A DNA stretch of 64,000 nucleotides from Paenibacillus_G filicis (lineage in GTDB: Bacteria; Bacillota; Bacilli; Paenibacillales; NBRC-103111), in contig NZ_JBBPCC010000005.1 in assembly GCF_038070315.1 (NCBI RefSeq), forward strand, positions 186,001-250,000, given 5' to 3'. Positions within the stretch are counted from its first letter, which is position 1. The number at the start of each line of letters is the position of its first letter. Below, piece after piece: positions 26,998 to 35,126 of this stretch. The notes under the pieces are model-generated. The model was given only the letters and a program-made list of their open reading frames with translations. It was not told the origin of the DNA and did not search any database. The translations under genes were made by a program, and so were the position numbers.

Positions 26998-28407
26998 TCA
27001 ACTCTTCTTTTCTTTTTGGATGAACAAACTTACCAGCAAGGCCAGTCCGGCTACTCCGGCTGTGATCCAAAACGTATGCCCGAATGCGAGGCCCAGGTCT
27101 GCAGACGCATCGGTAGACAGTTGCTTAAGCTGCCGAGACAAGAACGCTGTTGTGATCGTGATGCCAAAGGAGGACATAATCTGCTGGGCCGAAGTCGTGA
27201 TCGGCGTCACCCGGCTGACCAGCTCCCGCGGTGCCAGCTTCAGGATATGAGAGTTGATTTGCATCAATGTCAAGCCTTGGCCAAGACCGACAAAACCAAA
27301 ACTGATCAACAGATACACGGATCCGGTCTGGGCTGAAATCTGTGTCAGGGCGAGCAAGCCTACCAACAATGAACTGATTCCCGCGATGACTACCGGACGA
27401 GCGCCATGCTTGTCAAATAATTTGCCGCCAATATTAATCCCTATAGTAGACATAATGGCTTGAGGAATGACGTACAGGCCCGCTTCAAATGGAGACAGTC
27501 CTTTGACCTGCTGGAGATACAACGGGAAGAGAAGCAAGCTTCCGAACAAGGCAATCTGATTCAGCCAGGCAAGAATCGCTCCGTGAAAAAACGGAAGCGA
27601 GCGGAAGACACGCAGCTCCAGCAGCGGCTGCTTTTGCCTGAGTTCAATGACGATAAATAGAAGGAGCGTTACGACGCCAATCACTAGCGTACCCAGGGCC
27701 AGTCCATCCGACCAGCCTTTTTCTCCCCCCTGATGAATACTGAATACAAGGGAGGCAAATGCTACAGGGGCCAGGAGCGCTCCTTTCACATCCAACTTCA
27801 TCTCCTTGCCCGGGCTTGTTGAAGGAAGAAATTTGAACGCCATGAAGAATGCAAGCATACCGACTGGCAGGTTAATAATGAAGATCCAATGCCAGTTGAC
27901 ATATTCAATCAATGAACCGGATAAAATGGGACCCAGGATGGGAGCCAGAAGCATCGGAATGCCTAATATCCCCATGATCGATCCCCGCTTGTCTGGCGGA
28001 GCTATTCGGAAGGTTGTCGCGATCCCGATCGGAGCAACCATTCCTCCGCCCAATCCCTGAATGATCCGATAAATAATTAGCTGCTCAGGAGTTTGGGCAA
28101 GCGTACATAATATAGAACTAATCACAAACAACACGATGCTAGATAAGAATACTTTTTTCGCCCCGAATCGGTCAGAAAACCATCCAGCCAATGGAATAAC
28201 TGCAGCAAGGGCGAGTGTGTAAGCGGTAATGACCCACTGAATGGTACCAAGTGTGGTACCGAAATGCTCGACAAGCTTGGGAACTGCAACATTCATGACT
28301 GTGCTGTCCAATATGACCAGAAACATACCGCTGGCAATGGCCAACAATGTCGGAAGGATCTGTCTGATCGAAAACTCCGATGATAGGGGCCTTGCGTTAT
28401 CGCTCAA
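26998..28407 (-). CDS. DHA2-family multidrug MFS efflux transporter (second copy)
   Basis: A roughly 469-residue 14-helix drug:H+ antiporter. The D1 motif (LDSTVMNVAVPKLVEHF), motif A (AGWFSDRFGAKKVF) and motif C-like GSLIEYVNWHWIFIINLPVG are present. It is clearly a different gene from the pump at 21262. The start is taken as TTG at 28407, about 9 nt after AAGGAGA; the GTG at 28416 directly abuts that site. It is the first gene of the efflux-monooxygenase-hydrolase-TetR operon and has the readable promoter and large palindrome upstream. It probably exports a toxic compound, with the monooxygenase modifying the same or a related one. Confidence 0.9.
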   Translation of the reverse strand: MSDNARPLSSEFSIRQILPTLLAIASGMFLVILDSTVMNVAVPKLVEHFGTTLGTIQWVITAYTLALAAVIPLAGWFSDRFGAKKVFLSSIVLFVISSILCTLAQTPEQLIIYRIIQGLGGGMVAPIGIATTFRIAPPDKRGSIMGILGIPMLLAPILGPILSGSLIEYVNWHWIFIINLPVGMLAFFMAFKFLPSTSPGKEMKLDVKGALLAPVAFASLVFSIHQGGEKGWSDGLALGTLVIGVVTLLLFIVIELRQKQPLLELRVFRSLPFFHGAILAWLNQIALFGSLLLFPLYLQQVKGLSPFEAGLYVIPQAIMSTIGINIGGKLFDKHGARPVVIAGISSLLVGLLALTQISAQTGSVYLLISFGFVGLGQGLTLMQINSHILKLAPRELVSRVTPITTSAQQIMSSFGITITTAFLSRQLKQLSTDASADLGLAFGHTFWITAGVAGLALLVSLFIQKEKKS

Positions 28408-28463
28408 TCCTTTCACTCTCCTTATCCAAGTAAGTCTTGATATTCATTTCCTGTGACAACTTA

Positions 28464-28506
28464 GTTATACCACAACGAACACTGTTCGTAAAGAACAATG
28501 TTCGTT
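28464..28506 (-). promoter_or_regulatory. Promoter with overlapping 33-bp palindromic operator
   Basis: On the minus strand TTTACG (28487-28492) and TATAAC (28464-28469) are separated by exactly 17 nt and drive the second efflux operon. A 33-bp dyad at 28474-28506 overlaps the -35 and spacer: outer arms AACGAACA/TGTTCGTT and inner arms TGTTC/GAACA match at 14 of 16 positions. This is the size and shape of a TetR-family operator, and a TetR gene ends the operon. Confidence 0.75.
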
Positions 28507-28532
28507 TAAAGAAAACCTATGAAGCTTGTACT

Positions 28533-28576
28533 AAAAAAGCGGCTGAGCAAGGTGTTATTCCTGCCCAACCGCTTTT
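28533..28576 (-). terminator. Rho-independent terminator of the eleven-gene minus operon
   Basis: AAAAGCGG pairs with CCGCTTTT, and the stem continues through TGAGCA/TGCCCA (one mismatch) and AGG/CCT around a 7-nt loop. In the minus direction six T residues follow (28533-28538). It lies 75 bp past the last Gfo/Idh/MocA gene. The rest of the gap to 28650 shows no credible gene. Confidence 0.7.
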
Positions 28577-28650
28577 CACATATTGGTTTGCTGCTATAAA
28601 ACCAGGTCAGCTGTTTCTTGGATTGCCTGAATAATGGGGGCTCAGGAGCA

Positions 28651-29760
28651 TTATTCATCAAGCTGGTTGAATCTTAAACCAAGCGGTAACGGAACCGGAC
28701 GATCGCACTTCATCTTGATCGGAACATGCTGCTCCGTATGGGAAGATTCGAAAATCCCAAACATGACGTTGAGTACATGCGTGGCCAAGCTGCCACTCGC
28801 CCGATGAGCTCTGCCGGATTGAATAGCGTAGGCCATATCGGCTAAGCCGATGCCCCGGCTCTGCTCTGTGATGCCATGGGATAATGGGAAGGTTACGATT
28901 TCCCCACTGCGCTGCTTCACTTGGATAGGACCCCCGAAGCCATTAGGGTCAGGTACATACAAGATGCCGTCCGTCCCGTAAATCTCCATGCGCGGTGTAT
29001 AACCGAACCCTTCCTTAGCCGCAGTCAATGTAGCGATCACACCGCATTCAAAATCGAGTACCGCCGATGTGTTCATGGGCGCTCCAACGGCAACGGTATC
29101 CCCATATCGCGGGGACTTGGGATTCAGCAGCTTTAATTCCGTTCTGAGCTGGCCTGCAGTGCCGCTTACTTTGCGGACAGGACCCAGCATGGCGACAAAA
29201 GCGGTAATATAATAAACGCCTACGTCGAACAGCGGGTCTCCTCCTAAGGACAGAAAATTTTCAGGCGAGCGGTGTGTTCGGTCCGAGGCGTTGCCCGTTA
29301 AGATCAGCCCGCTGCCGCCGAATGGAGTGCCAATCCAGCCGTCATCAATCAGCTTAATGCAGGACTGGATGCCTCCTCCCAAAAACGTATCCGGCGCGCA
29401 GCCGACACGAAGCCCTTTTGACTCCGCAACGGCGAGCACTTTGTCTGCATCCTCCTGAGATAAAGCGAAAGGTTTTTCCGTGTACACATGTTTTCCCGCT
29501 TCAAGAGCTCTCAGGTTCAGCTCCGCATGGGCTTTCGGTACGGTCAAATTTAGTATCATTTCAATCTCAGGATCAGAGAGCATTTCCTCTACCGTACACA
29601 CCTTAGGAATTTGGAACTGCTCTGCGTGCTGCTTGGCAAGCTCAGGAACAAGATCCGCACAAGCGGCAATTTCTAGAATATCTAATGATTCTGTACAAAA
29701 CTTTAAATAAGTTTCACTTATAACCCCGCAGCCGATCAAGCCTACTTTCATTTTTCTCAT
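28651..29760 (-). CDS. Gfo/Idh/MocA-family NAD(P)-dependent oxidoreductase
   Basis: A 369-residue oxidoreductase. The N-terminal Rossmann domain starts MKVGLIGCGVISETYLKF, and EKPFAL near residue 96 carries the family lysine. The C-terminal alpha/beta domain has the active-site region LFDVGVYYI. Members oxidise or reduce a sugar ring hydroxyl, often at C3 of glycosides or of inositols. The start at 29760 is supported by a weak GGTG 8 nt upstream; in-frame ATGs at 29778 and 29751 are alternatives. It is the last of the eleven-gene operon, 40 bp after the VOC gene. With the isomerase and the other Gfo protein it suggests oxidise-isomerise-reduce chemistry on a sugar. Confidence 0.9.
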   Translation of the reverse strand: MRKMKVGLIGCGVISETYLKFCTESLDILEIAACADLVPELAKQHAEQFQIPKVCTVEEMLSDPEIEMILNLTVPKAHAELNLRALEAGKHVYTEKPFALSQEDADKVLAVAESKGLRVGCAPDTFLGGGIQSCIKLIDDGWIGTPFGGSGLILTGNASDRTHRSPENFLSLGGDPLFDVGVYYITAFVAMLGPVRKVSGTAGQLRTELKLLNPKSPRYGDTVAVGAPMNTSAVLDFECGVIATLTAAKEGFGYTPRMEIYGTDGILYVPDPNGFGGPIQVKQRSGEIVTFPLSHGITEQSRGIGLADMAYAIQSGRAHRASGSLATHVLNVMFGIFESSHTEQHVPIKMKCDRPVPLPLGLRFNQLDE

Positions 29761-29800
29761 TGAACAGGCACCGCCCATCTATTTTATGTAAATTTCACAG

Positions 29801-30175
29801 TCAGGCTCTAGAAACGTTAAACTCAATGACATTGCCGTCCGGGTCCGTGACGTAAACCTGATGCCACTCCGTAAGATTATTCGGCCTATCCATATATGGA
29901 ATCGAAGCTTCATGGAGCATATCCAAAACATCCTGCATCCGATCCACACGGAGGGCGAAGTGACCATCCTTGTCATCAATGACGGTTGTTCCTCTTAATG
30001 TTCTCGCTTGATTGACAATGAGATGAAGCTGTGTAGGCCCCACGTCGTACCAGGCCCCTTTCGATGGGAAAGGGGGCCTGACCGTCTCCTTAAAACCAAG
30101 CATTACGCCATAAAACTGCGTCGCTTTTTCCAAATCGGTGACTGCGACAGAAACGTGATGAATGCCAGCGTACAT
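29801..30175 (-). CDS. VOC-family (glyoxalase/dioxygenase fold) protein
   Basis: A 124-residue single-module vicinal-oxygen-chelate protein. His6/His7 in GIHHVSVAVTDLEKA, a central GPTQLHLIV strand and the C-terminal Glu in DPDGNVIEFN are the usual metal ligands. AAGGAAG precedes the ATG by 8 nt. It lies between the TIM-barrel isomerase and a Gfo/Idh/MocA oxidoreductase. In this context it may act as an epimerase or isomerase on a keto-sugar, or remove a reactive dicarbonyl by-product; the reaction is not known. Confidence 0.85.
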   Translation of the reverse strand: MYAGIHHVSVAVTDLEKATQFYGVMLGFKETVRPPFPSKGAWYDVGPTQLHLIVNQARTLRGTTVIDDKDGHFALRVDRMQDVLDMLHEASIPYMDRPNNLTEWHQVYVTDPDGNVIEFNVSRA

Positions 30176-30194
30176 GGGGGGATCTTCCTTTCAC

Positions 30195-30968
30195 TTAGAC
30201 GGCACCCGCTTCGTATCGTTCGGCCATCTTGTTCAGATTGTGCAGACTGGTTCTGATGCTGTCCATTGGATCGCCAAGACAAACATCCTGCTCTACGACC
30301 AGCCACTCTACTCCTGATTTCATGCACCAATCCAGAATCGGTTCAAAAGCAATGGTGCCTGTTCCTACGGGGGCAAACGTTTTTCTTTCGTCATTCGTCA
30401 TATCCTTCAAATGAATGATGGGCATGCGTCCGGTGTAGGGCTGAATGAATGCGAGTGGATCCTTGCCGGCTTTTTTCACCCAATATACATCAATCTCAGC
30501 CAAGATCGGATTGCCATCCGTCGGATCCAGCATATATTCCAGCGCACTACGGCCGTCCAGCTTAGTTGCGAATTCAAAATCGTGGTTATGATAGCTGACC
30601 CGCAAGCCAAGAGGAGCCAGCTTATTCGCAGCATCCGTCAAAATCCTTTTCACTTTCCGGTATCCGTCTTCGTTTCTCCAGTCTTCAGTAAGATACGGAC
30701 AAATCACATCTTTGGTTTGAAAAAGTCCGGCTTCCTTAACTATATGTTCTAAATCATGCTCAAACCGTTCGATCGGAACATGCATGCCTGCTGTCACGAT
30801 CCCGATTTCCTTCGCAATCTGTGCCGCTTCCTCCGCCTTGTATTGGGAAGGAACCCGCATTTGTACACCGGCCCATCCCATCTGCTTAAGTTGTTTTAAA
30901 ACTCCTGGGAAATCCTTCTCGATTTCATCTCTTAACGTGTACAGCTGTACAGCAAATTTGCTTCGCAT
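30195..30968 (-). CDS. Sugar phosphate isomerase/epimerase-like TIM-barrel protein
   Basis: A 257-residue AP-endonuclease-2/xylose-isomerase-like TIM barrel. Metal ligands of this family are visible: YHNHDFEF near residues 128-135, EIDVYWVKKAG near 165-175, HLKDMTNDE near 191-199 and VEQDVC near 229-234. AAGAAGGGGG lies upstream of the ATG. Relatives include inosose dehydratase IolE, 3-keto-sugar isomerases and the DgpC/CarB-type deglycosidases that act on 3-oxo-glycosides. It is closely similar to the protein at 60138-60908. Between permease and oxidoreductase genes, a 3-keto-glycoside isomerase or lyase role is plausible. Confidence 0.88.
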   Translation of the reverse strand: MRSKFAVQLYTLRDEIEKDFPGVLKQLKQMGWAGVQMRVPSQYKAEEAAQIAKEIGIVTAGMHVPIERFEHDLEHIVKEAGLFQTKDVICPYLTEDWRNEDGYRKVKRILTDAANKLAPLGLRVSYHNHDFEFATKLDGRSALEYMLDPTDGNPILAEIDVYWVKKAGKDPLAFIQPYTGRMPIIHLKDMTNDERKTFAPVGTGTIAFEPILDWCMKSGVEWLVVEQDVCLGDPMDSIRTSLHNLNKMAERYEAGAV

Positions 30969-31022
30969 ACCTGTATTCCCCCTTCTTGGGCTCGTTTCGA
31001 CTTGGACGGGTTATCTTAGGAG

Positions 31023-31901
31023 TTAACCTTTGGATCCGGAAATGACGATGCCCCGGATAAAATACTTTTGCATGAAGAAGAACAGCAATAAGGGTGGTAA
31101 CACCGCTATCAATGACGCAGCCATCAGCAAATGCCAAGGCGTCTGTCCGAATGCGGCCGTAAAGTTCGCTAAACCAAGCGACAGCGGATATTTATCTCGT
31201 GTGTTCAAATAGATCAGCGGCCCCATCAAATCTTTCCAACGGTACATGAACTCCAAAATGCCTGCTGTAACCATTGCGGGTAGAGACAACGGCAGAATAA
31301 TCCGGAAATACAAAATGAAATAGCCGCCACCGTCGATTTTTACAGCCTCGTCAAGCTCCCGCGAAATGCCCATATAAAACTGTCGAAGCAAAAAGATCAG
31401 AAACGCACTGCCCGCAATAGTCGGGATAATGAGCGGCAAATAAGAATCAAGCAGACCCAGTTTGTTGAAAATCAAATATTGCGGGATCATGACAACCTCA
31501 TGGGGAATCATCATTGTACTCAGCACGACTGCAAACAATCCGGTTTTACCTCTGGCCCGCAACCGAGCGAAAGCAAACGCCACCAAGGAAGAGATAGAAA
31601 CGGTAGTAAAGACAGTCACCAACGTGTACCAGCAAGTATTCCATAAAAATACATCAAAGGGAGCGTCACGGAATACTTGCACAAAGTTCCCCCATTGAGG
31701 CTGCCAAGGAATCCATGTTTGCGGAATTTGATGAATATCTCCTAGCGTCTTCAGGGACGTTGAAACCATCCAAACTAACGGAAAAGCAAACAAGCATAAA
31801 AATCCGATCAAAAATACATAGGCGATCGCCTTCTCCAGAGGGCTCAACTCGCCTACTCGATATATTCTTTTGTTTCGTGATTTGCCGATGCCATTGTTCA
31901 A
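31023..31901 (-). CDS. Carbohydrate ABC importer permease, MalG type
   Basis: A roughly 292-residue permease. Six membrane segments are visible, the first (AIAYVFLIGFLCLFAFPLVWMV) near residues 25-46. The EAA loop reads EAVKIDGGGYFILYFRIILPLS near 180-201 and the C-terminus KYFIRGIVISGSKG is typical of MalG. The start is taken as TTG at 31901, 9 nt from AGGAGG; a TTG at 31907 is possible but close. It pairs with the MalF-type permease just upstream and precedes the isomerase by 54 bp. No ATPase gene accompanies it. Confidence 0.9.
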   Translation of the reverse strand: MNNGIGKSRNKRIYRVGELSPLEKAIAYVFLIGFLCLFAFPLVWMVSTSLKTLGDIHQIPQTWIPWQPQWGNFVQVFRDAPFDVFLWNTCWYTLVTVFTTVSISSLVAFAFARLRARGKTGLFAVVLSTMMIPHEVVMIPQYLIFNKLGLLDSYLPLIIPTIAGSAFLIFLLRQFYMGISRELDEAVKIDGGGYFILYFRIILPLSLPAMVTAGILEFMYRWKDLMGPLIYLNTRDKYPLSLGLANFTAAFGQTPWHLLMAASLIAVLPPLLLFFFMQKYFIRGIVISGSKG

Positions 31902-31915
31902 ATCCAATTCACCTC

Positions 31916-32860
31916 CTATTGCTTGCTATCGTTCTCGTAATGAACGACTTTACTGGAAATCCATAGGGACAGCATCGTTAAGATAAAGATAATGATGAAC
32001 AAAATCCAAGCTTGGGCTGATGCATAACCCATCCGGAATTGCCCAAACGCCGTATCGAACAAATATAAAATATAGAAGAAGGAACCCCACTCCGGACCGC
32101 CTTTGGTGATCACGTATGCCTCGGTAAAAACTTGAAAAGAATGAATCAGCGTAACAATGCTGTTGAATAAAATAACCGGAGATATAAGCGGTACGGTGAT
32201 TTTGAAAAACCGGGTCAGCCTCCCTGCTCCATCTATCGATGCCGACTCGTACAGCTCATCCGGCAAAGTCTGCAGGCTCGCCAAAAAAATGACGACCGTA
32301 CTGCCAAGTGCCGTAAAACGCATCAAAACAAAGGATGGGACCACCCAATCTGCGCTTGTAAACCACCCTGGCCCTTTGACGCCGAACACTTGGAAAATAA
32401 TTGAGTTCACGACGCCAAAGTCCGGATTTAGCAGCCACGACCAAAGAAACGCAATGGAAACTCCTGAAACGATCGTCGGCGCATAAAAGATCGTCCGGAA
32501 AAAGGGCTGCCCTTTTACTTTAAAATTTAACAGCACCGCCAGCAGCAGGCTGACGACAATCGTGAAGGGTACTGCCAGCAGTACATAATAAGCGGTAACC
32601 TTCAACGATTGATAAAACAAATTATCTTGAAACAAGTTGATATAATTCCCAAATCCGATCCATTGAGCAGATTCGATGACGTTATAGGAAGTAAAGCTGA
32701 TGAACAGGGATGCAACCATCGGACCACCGACAAAACAAATGAATCCAACAACCCAAGGGGACAGGAACAACCAAAAGGCCCGTTCTTCCCTGCTCCGCTC
32801 ACTTCTTACTTTTCGAGCTACTGAAATAACCTTGCGCTCAGATACCTGCTCTGTTATCAA
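31916..32860 (-). CDS. Carbohydrate ABC importer permease, MalF type
   Basis: A 314-residue permease with six membrane segments, the first (FWLFLSPWVVGFICFVGGPMV) near residues 29-49, after a basic N-terminus. The EAA loop reads ESASIDGAGRLTRFFKITVP near residues 205-225. The TTG at 32860 follows GAGGTGAT by 6 nt. It follows the lipoprotein gene after a 94-bp gap that contains a strong hairpin and forms the pore with the MalG-type partner. Confidence 0.9.
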   Translation of the reverse strand: MITEQVSERKVISVARKVRSERSREERAFWLFLSPWVVGFICFVGGPMVASLFISFTSYNVIESAQWIGFGNYINLFQDNLFYQSLKVTAYYVLLAVPFTIVVSLLLAVLLNFKVKGQPFFRTIFYAPTIVSGVSIAFLWSWLLNPDFGVVNSIIFQVFGVKGPGWFTSADWVVPSFVLMRFTALGSTVVIFLASLQTLPDELYESASIDGAGRLTRFFKITVPLISPVILFNSIVTLIHSFQVFTEAYVITKGGPEWGSFFYILYLFDTAFGQFRMGYASAQAWILFIIIFILTMLSLWISSKVVHYENDSKQ

Positions 32861-32902
32861 TGTAAGATCACCTCATCTTCCTTATGAGAAAACTACAGGA
32901 AG

Positions 32903-32947
32903 GCGGCAAAAAGCGTCCAAGCGCAGCTTTAGTCATCTTTTTGCCGC
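32903..32947 (-). promoter_or_regulatory. Intercistronic stem-loop after the binding-protein gene
   Basis: GCGGCAAAAAG and CTTTTTGCCGC form a perfect 11-bp stem around a 23-nt loop, just past the stop of the binding-protein gene. With no following T run it is better read as a stabiliser or partial terminator that sets a high binding-protein to permease ratio. The equivalent position of the first importer (9369-9401) has the same design. Confidence 0.65.
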
Positions 32948-32954
32948 TCACCGG

Positions 32955-34331
32955 TTATTTTAGACTGCTTAAGTTTTGATCGACCGTTTTCAATCCTTCT
33001 TCAACGGGTATCTTGCCATTATAGATGGCGTCGATCGTTTGGTTGCTCGTGGTCAAAATCGTGGAGAATTTGACAATTTTGCTGTTGTCGGAAGGTCGGC
33101 CGAACGGGATCGAGCCTTCGTACACCTTCTTGATTTCGTCCATGCTTATGGATGCTACAGAAGTGGTCGCCTGATACCAATCCTGGGCCAGTTCCTGGTT
33201 GGCCGGGTAAGACATGCCAGCTTTCACATATTCCTTCGCCCCGTGAGCCGGATCGGTTAGATATTTAATAAATTCCCAAGATTCATCCGGGTGTTTCGAC
33301 GTTTTGCCGATGGTCCACGGGTCTACATACAGCGTAACCTGCTTGCCGCCTCCCGGCGCGTAAGGTACTGCGGCGGCTCCCCATTTAAACTTGGCGTCCT
33401 TGTACGTTCTGAATCCCCAGCCCCCTTGGATGACCATCGCGACACGACCGGTCATAAACGGATCTCCGAGCTGGGATGCAGCGCTCAGCTGAGCCGGATT
33501 AGGAGAAACTTTATCCTTGTTGATCAGATCGTAGTTCGCCTGAATAGCAGCAATATTTTTGGGGTTTTTGGAAGCTTGCGGCTCCCCCATCACTCCCGAA
33601 TCATACGCTTCTTTTGTAAAGAAATCGCCGCCGAACATCCATGCCGTCTTGTTGGCTGATTGGGCGTTCCATAAGCCAAACACTTGCTTGGCGGGATCGC
33701 CAACATTTTTCGTCAGCTTTTTGGCCGATTCGACCATCGCATTCCAATCCCATGCCTTATCGTTCCAATCCAAACTCGGATACGGAAGCTTGGCTTCATC
33801 AAACAATTCTTTGTTGTAGAACAGGAACGTCGACGTATTGGACATCGGCAGTCCGTAATATTTGCCATCATGCTTGTAGATGTTGAATAAATCGTCGGAA
33901 ATCCCTTTATAAATAGCGCGGTCTTTCGTGATGTACGGGGTTAAATCCAGCAAGGCGTCCATGCTTTTGTAGGTGGGGTATCCGGAGTTGGACCAGTTGG
34001 GAGACCACACGTCGGGAATGTTTTTTCCAGCAATCATGGTCGTCAGCCGCTGATCGATTTCGGATTGGGGAATCACCTGGAGTTCAATTTTGATATGCGG
34101 ATTTTTTTCTTCAAATCCCTTTACCATCATGTTGTACCAAGGCTCAACAGAAGGTTCGCTACGGACAAGCCATGTTAATTTCACTTGTTTTTTAGGCTCC
34201 TCCGCTTTAGGCGCCGCCGTATCCGGCTTTGTTGTGTTTGCCGGTGCGGATGAGCTGCAGCCAACTAAAGCAAGAGCAAGCACTTGAGATACGACCAACG
34301 CCTTAAACGATGATTTTTTAAGCGTTTTCAA
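32955..34331 (-). CDS. Extracellular carbohydrate-binding lipoprotein
   Basis: A 458-residue family 1 solute-binding protein. The signal peptide has a basic start, a hydrophobic core and lipobox LVGC with Cys25; a Ser/Ala/Pro/Lys linker follows. The domains show standard features such as GWGFRTYKDAKFKWGAAAVPYAPGG and PDESWEFIKYLTDP. TTG 34331 follows GGAGGG by 6 nt. It serves the MalF/MalG pair downstream. Its neighbours (ThuA-like, two Gfo, isomerase) suggest a disaccharide or other glycoside as ligand; the sugar is not identifiable by eye. Confidence 0.92.
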   Translation of the reverse strand: MKTLKKSSFKALVVSQVLALALVGCSSSAPANTTKPDTAAPKAEEPKKQVKLTWLVRSEPSVEPWYNMMVKGFEEKNPHIKIELQVIPQSEIDQRLTTMIAGKNIPDVWSPNWSNSGYPTYKSMDALLDLTPYITKDRAIYKGISDDLFNIYKHDGKYYGLPMSNTSTFLFYNKELFDEAKLPYPSLDWNDKAWDWNAMVESAKKLTKNVGDPAKQVFGLWNAQSANKTAWMFGGDFFTKEAYDSGVMGEPQASKNPKNIAAIQANYDLINKDKVSPNPAQLSAASQLGDPFMTGRVAMVIQGGWGFRTYKDAKFKWGAAAVPYAPGGGKQVTLYVDPWTIGKTSKHPDESWEFIKYLTDPAHGAKEYVKAGMSYPANQELAQDWYQATTSVASISMDEIKKVYEGSIPFGRPSDNSKIVKFSTILTTSNQTIDAIYNGKIPVEEGLKTVDQNLSSLK

Positions 34332-34348
34332 AATGATCCCTCCATATT

Positions 34349-35086
34349 TTATAAGTTATAGGTGCCACCCTGCCCTACAGCTCCTGCATGCCCAAATACG
34401 ATAGGAGATATGTCAAGCGGCTTAGCCCACTTTACCCCGTTTTGAATAACTCTTAGCACTTTTTCGTTGTAGAATGTAGGGTAAGTTTCATGACCGGGTC
34501 TGAAATAAAAGATTTTACCTTTCCCCCGGGTAAACGTACATCCGCTGCGGAATACTTCACCGCTTGAAAACCAGCTGACAAAAACCAATTCGTCCGGATC
34601 GGGAATATCGAAGATTTCGCCGTACATTTCTTCGTGCTCCAATTCAATATAATCCCCGATGCCCTCCGCGATAGGATGTCCGGGCTTCACGACCCATAGC
34701 CGTTCCATATCACCGGATTCGCGCCATTTCAGTCTGCAGTCCGAGCCTAGCAGCTTTTTAAAAATTTTGGAGTTGTGTCCGGAATGAAGGACGATTAATC
34801 CCATACCGGCGAGCACCTTCCTGCGTACTTTTTCCACGATCTCATCATCCACTTCATGATGGTGCATATGCCCCCACCAGATCAAAACGTCTGTGTTGTC
34901 TAAGGTTTGCTCCGTCAAGCCGTGCTCGGGCTGGTCAAGCGTAGCCGTAACCGCTTCCATTCCAACCTTGTTCAAATGGCTCGCTATAACCGTGTGAATG
35001 CCTTGCGGGTATACGTTCTTGACCTCTTCCATCGTCCGTTCGTGTACAAACTCATTCCAGACCGTCACTTTGATCTTGTTGTTCAA
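34349..35086 (-). CDS. ThuA-domain protein (trehalose-utilisation-like)
   Basis: A 245-residue ThuA protein with a class I glutamine-amidotransferase-like fold. Family features are the start KIKVTVWNEFVHE, DVLIWWGHMHHHEV, GMGLIVLHSGHNSK and the C-terminal GKIFYFRPGHETYPTF. TTG 35086 is chosen: AAAGGA lies about 10 nt before it, and a longer reading would overlap the preceding gene by 100 bp. In rhizobia thuA and the Gfo-type gene thuB act with the thuEFGK importer in trehalose use through 3-keto sugars. Here it lies between a Gfo gene and the binding-protein gene, the same gene content without the ATPase. Confidence 0.88.
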   Translation of the reverse strand: MNNKIKVTVWNEFVHERTMEEVKNVYPQGIHTVIASHLNKVGMEAVTATLDQPEHGLTEQTLDNTDVLIWWGHMHHHEVDDEIVEKVRRKVLAGMGLIVLHSGHNSKIFKKLLGSDCRLKWRESGDMERLWVVKPGHPIAEGIGDYIELEHEEMYGEIFDIPDPDELVFVSWFSSGEVFRSGCTFTRGKGKIFYFRPGHETYPTFYNEKVLRVIQNGVKWAKPLDISPIVFGHAGAVGQGGTYNL

Positions 35087-35126
35087 ATCCAGGTCATTCC
35101 TTTCTAACTGAAATAAATGTAGAACA

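Noticed and set aside
28437..28634. Small plus-strand frame of 65 codons between the TetR-type operator and the Gfo gene
   Set aside because: It runs through the promoter, the palindrome and a terminator hairpin and has no ribosome binding site.
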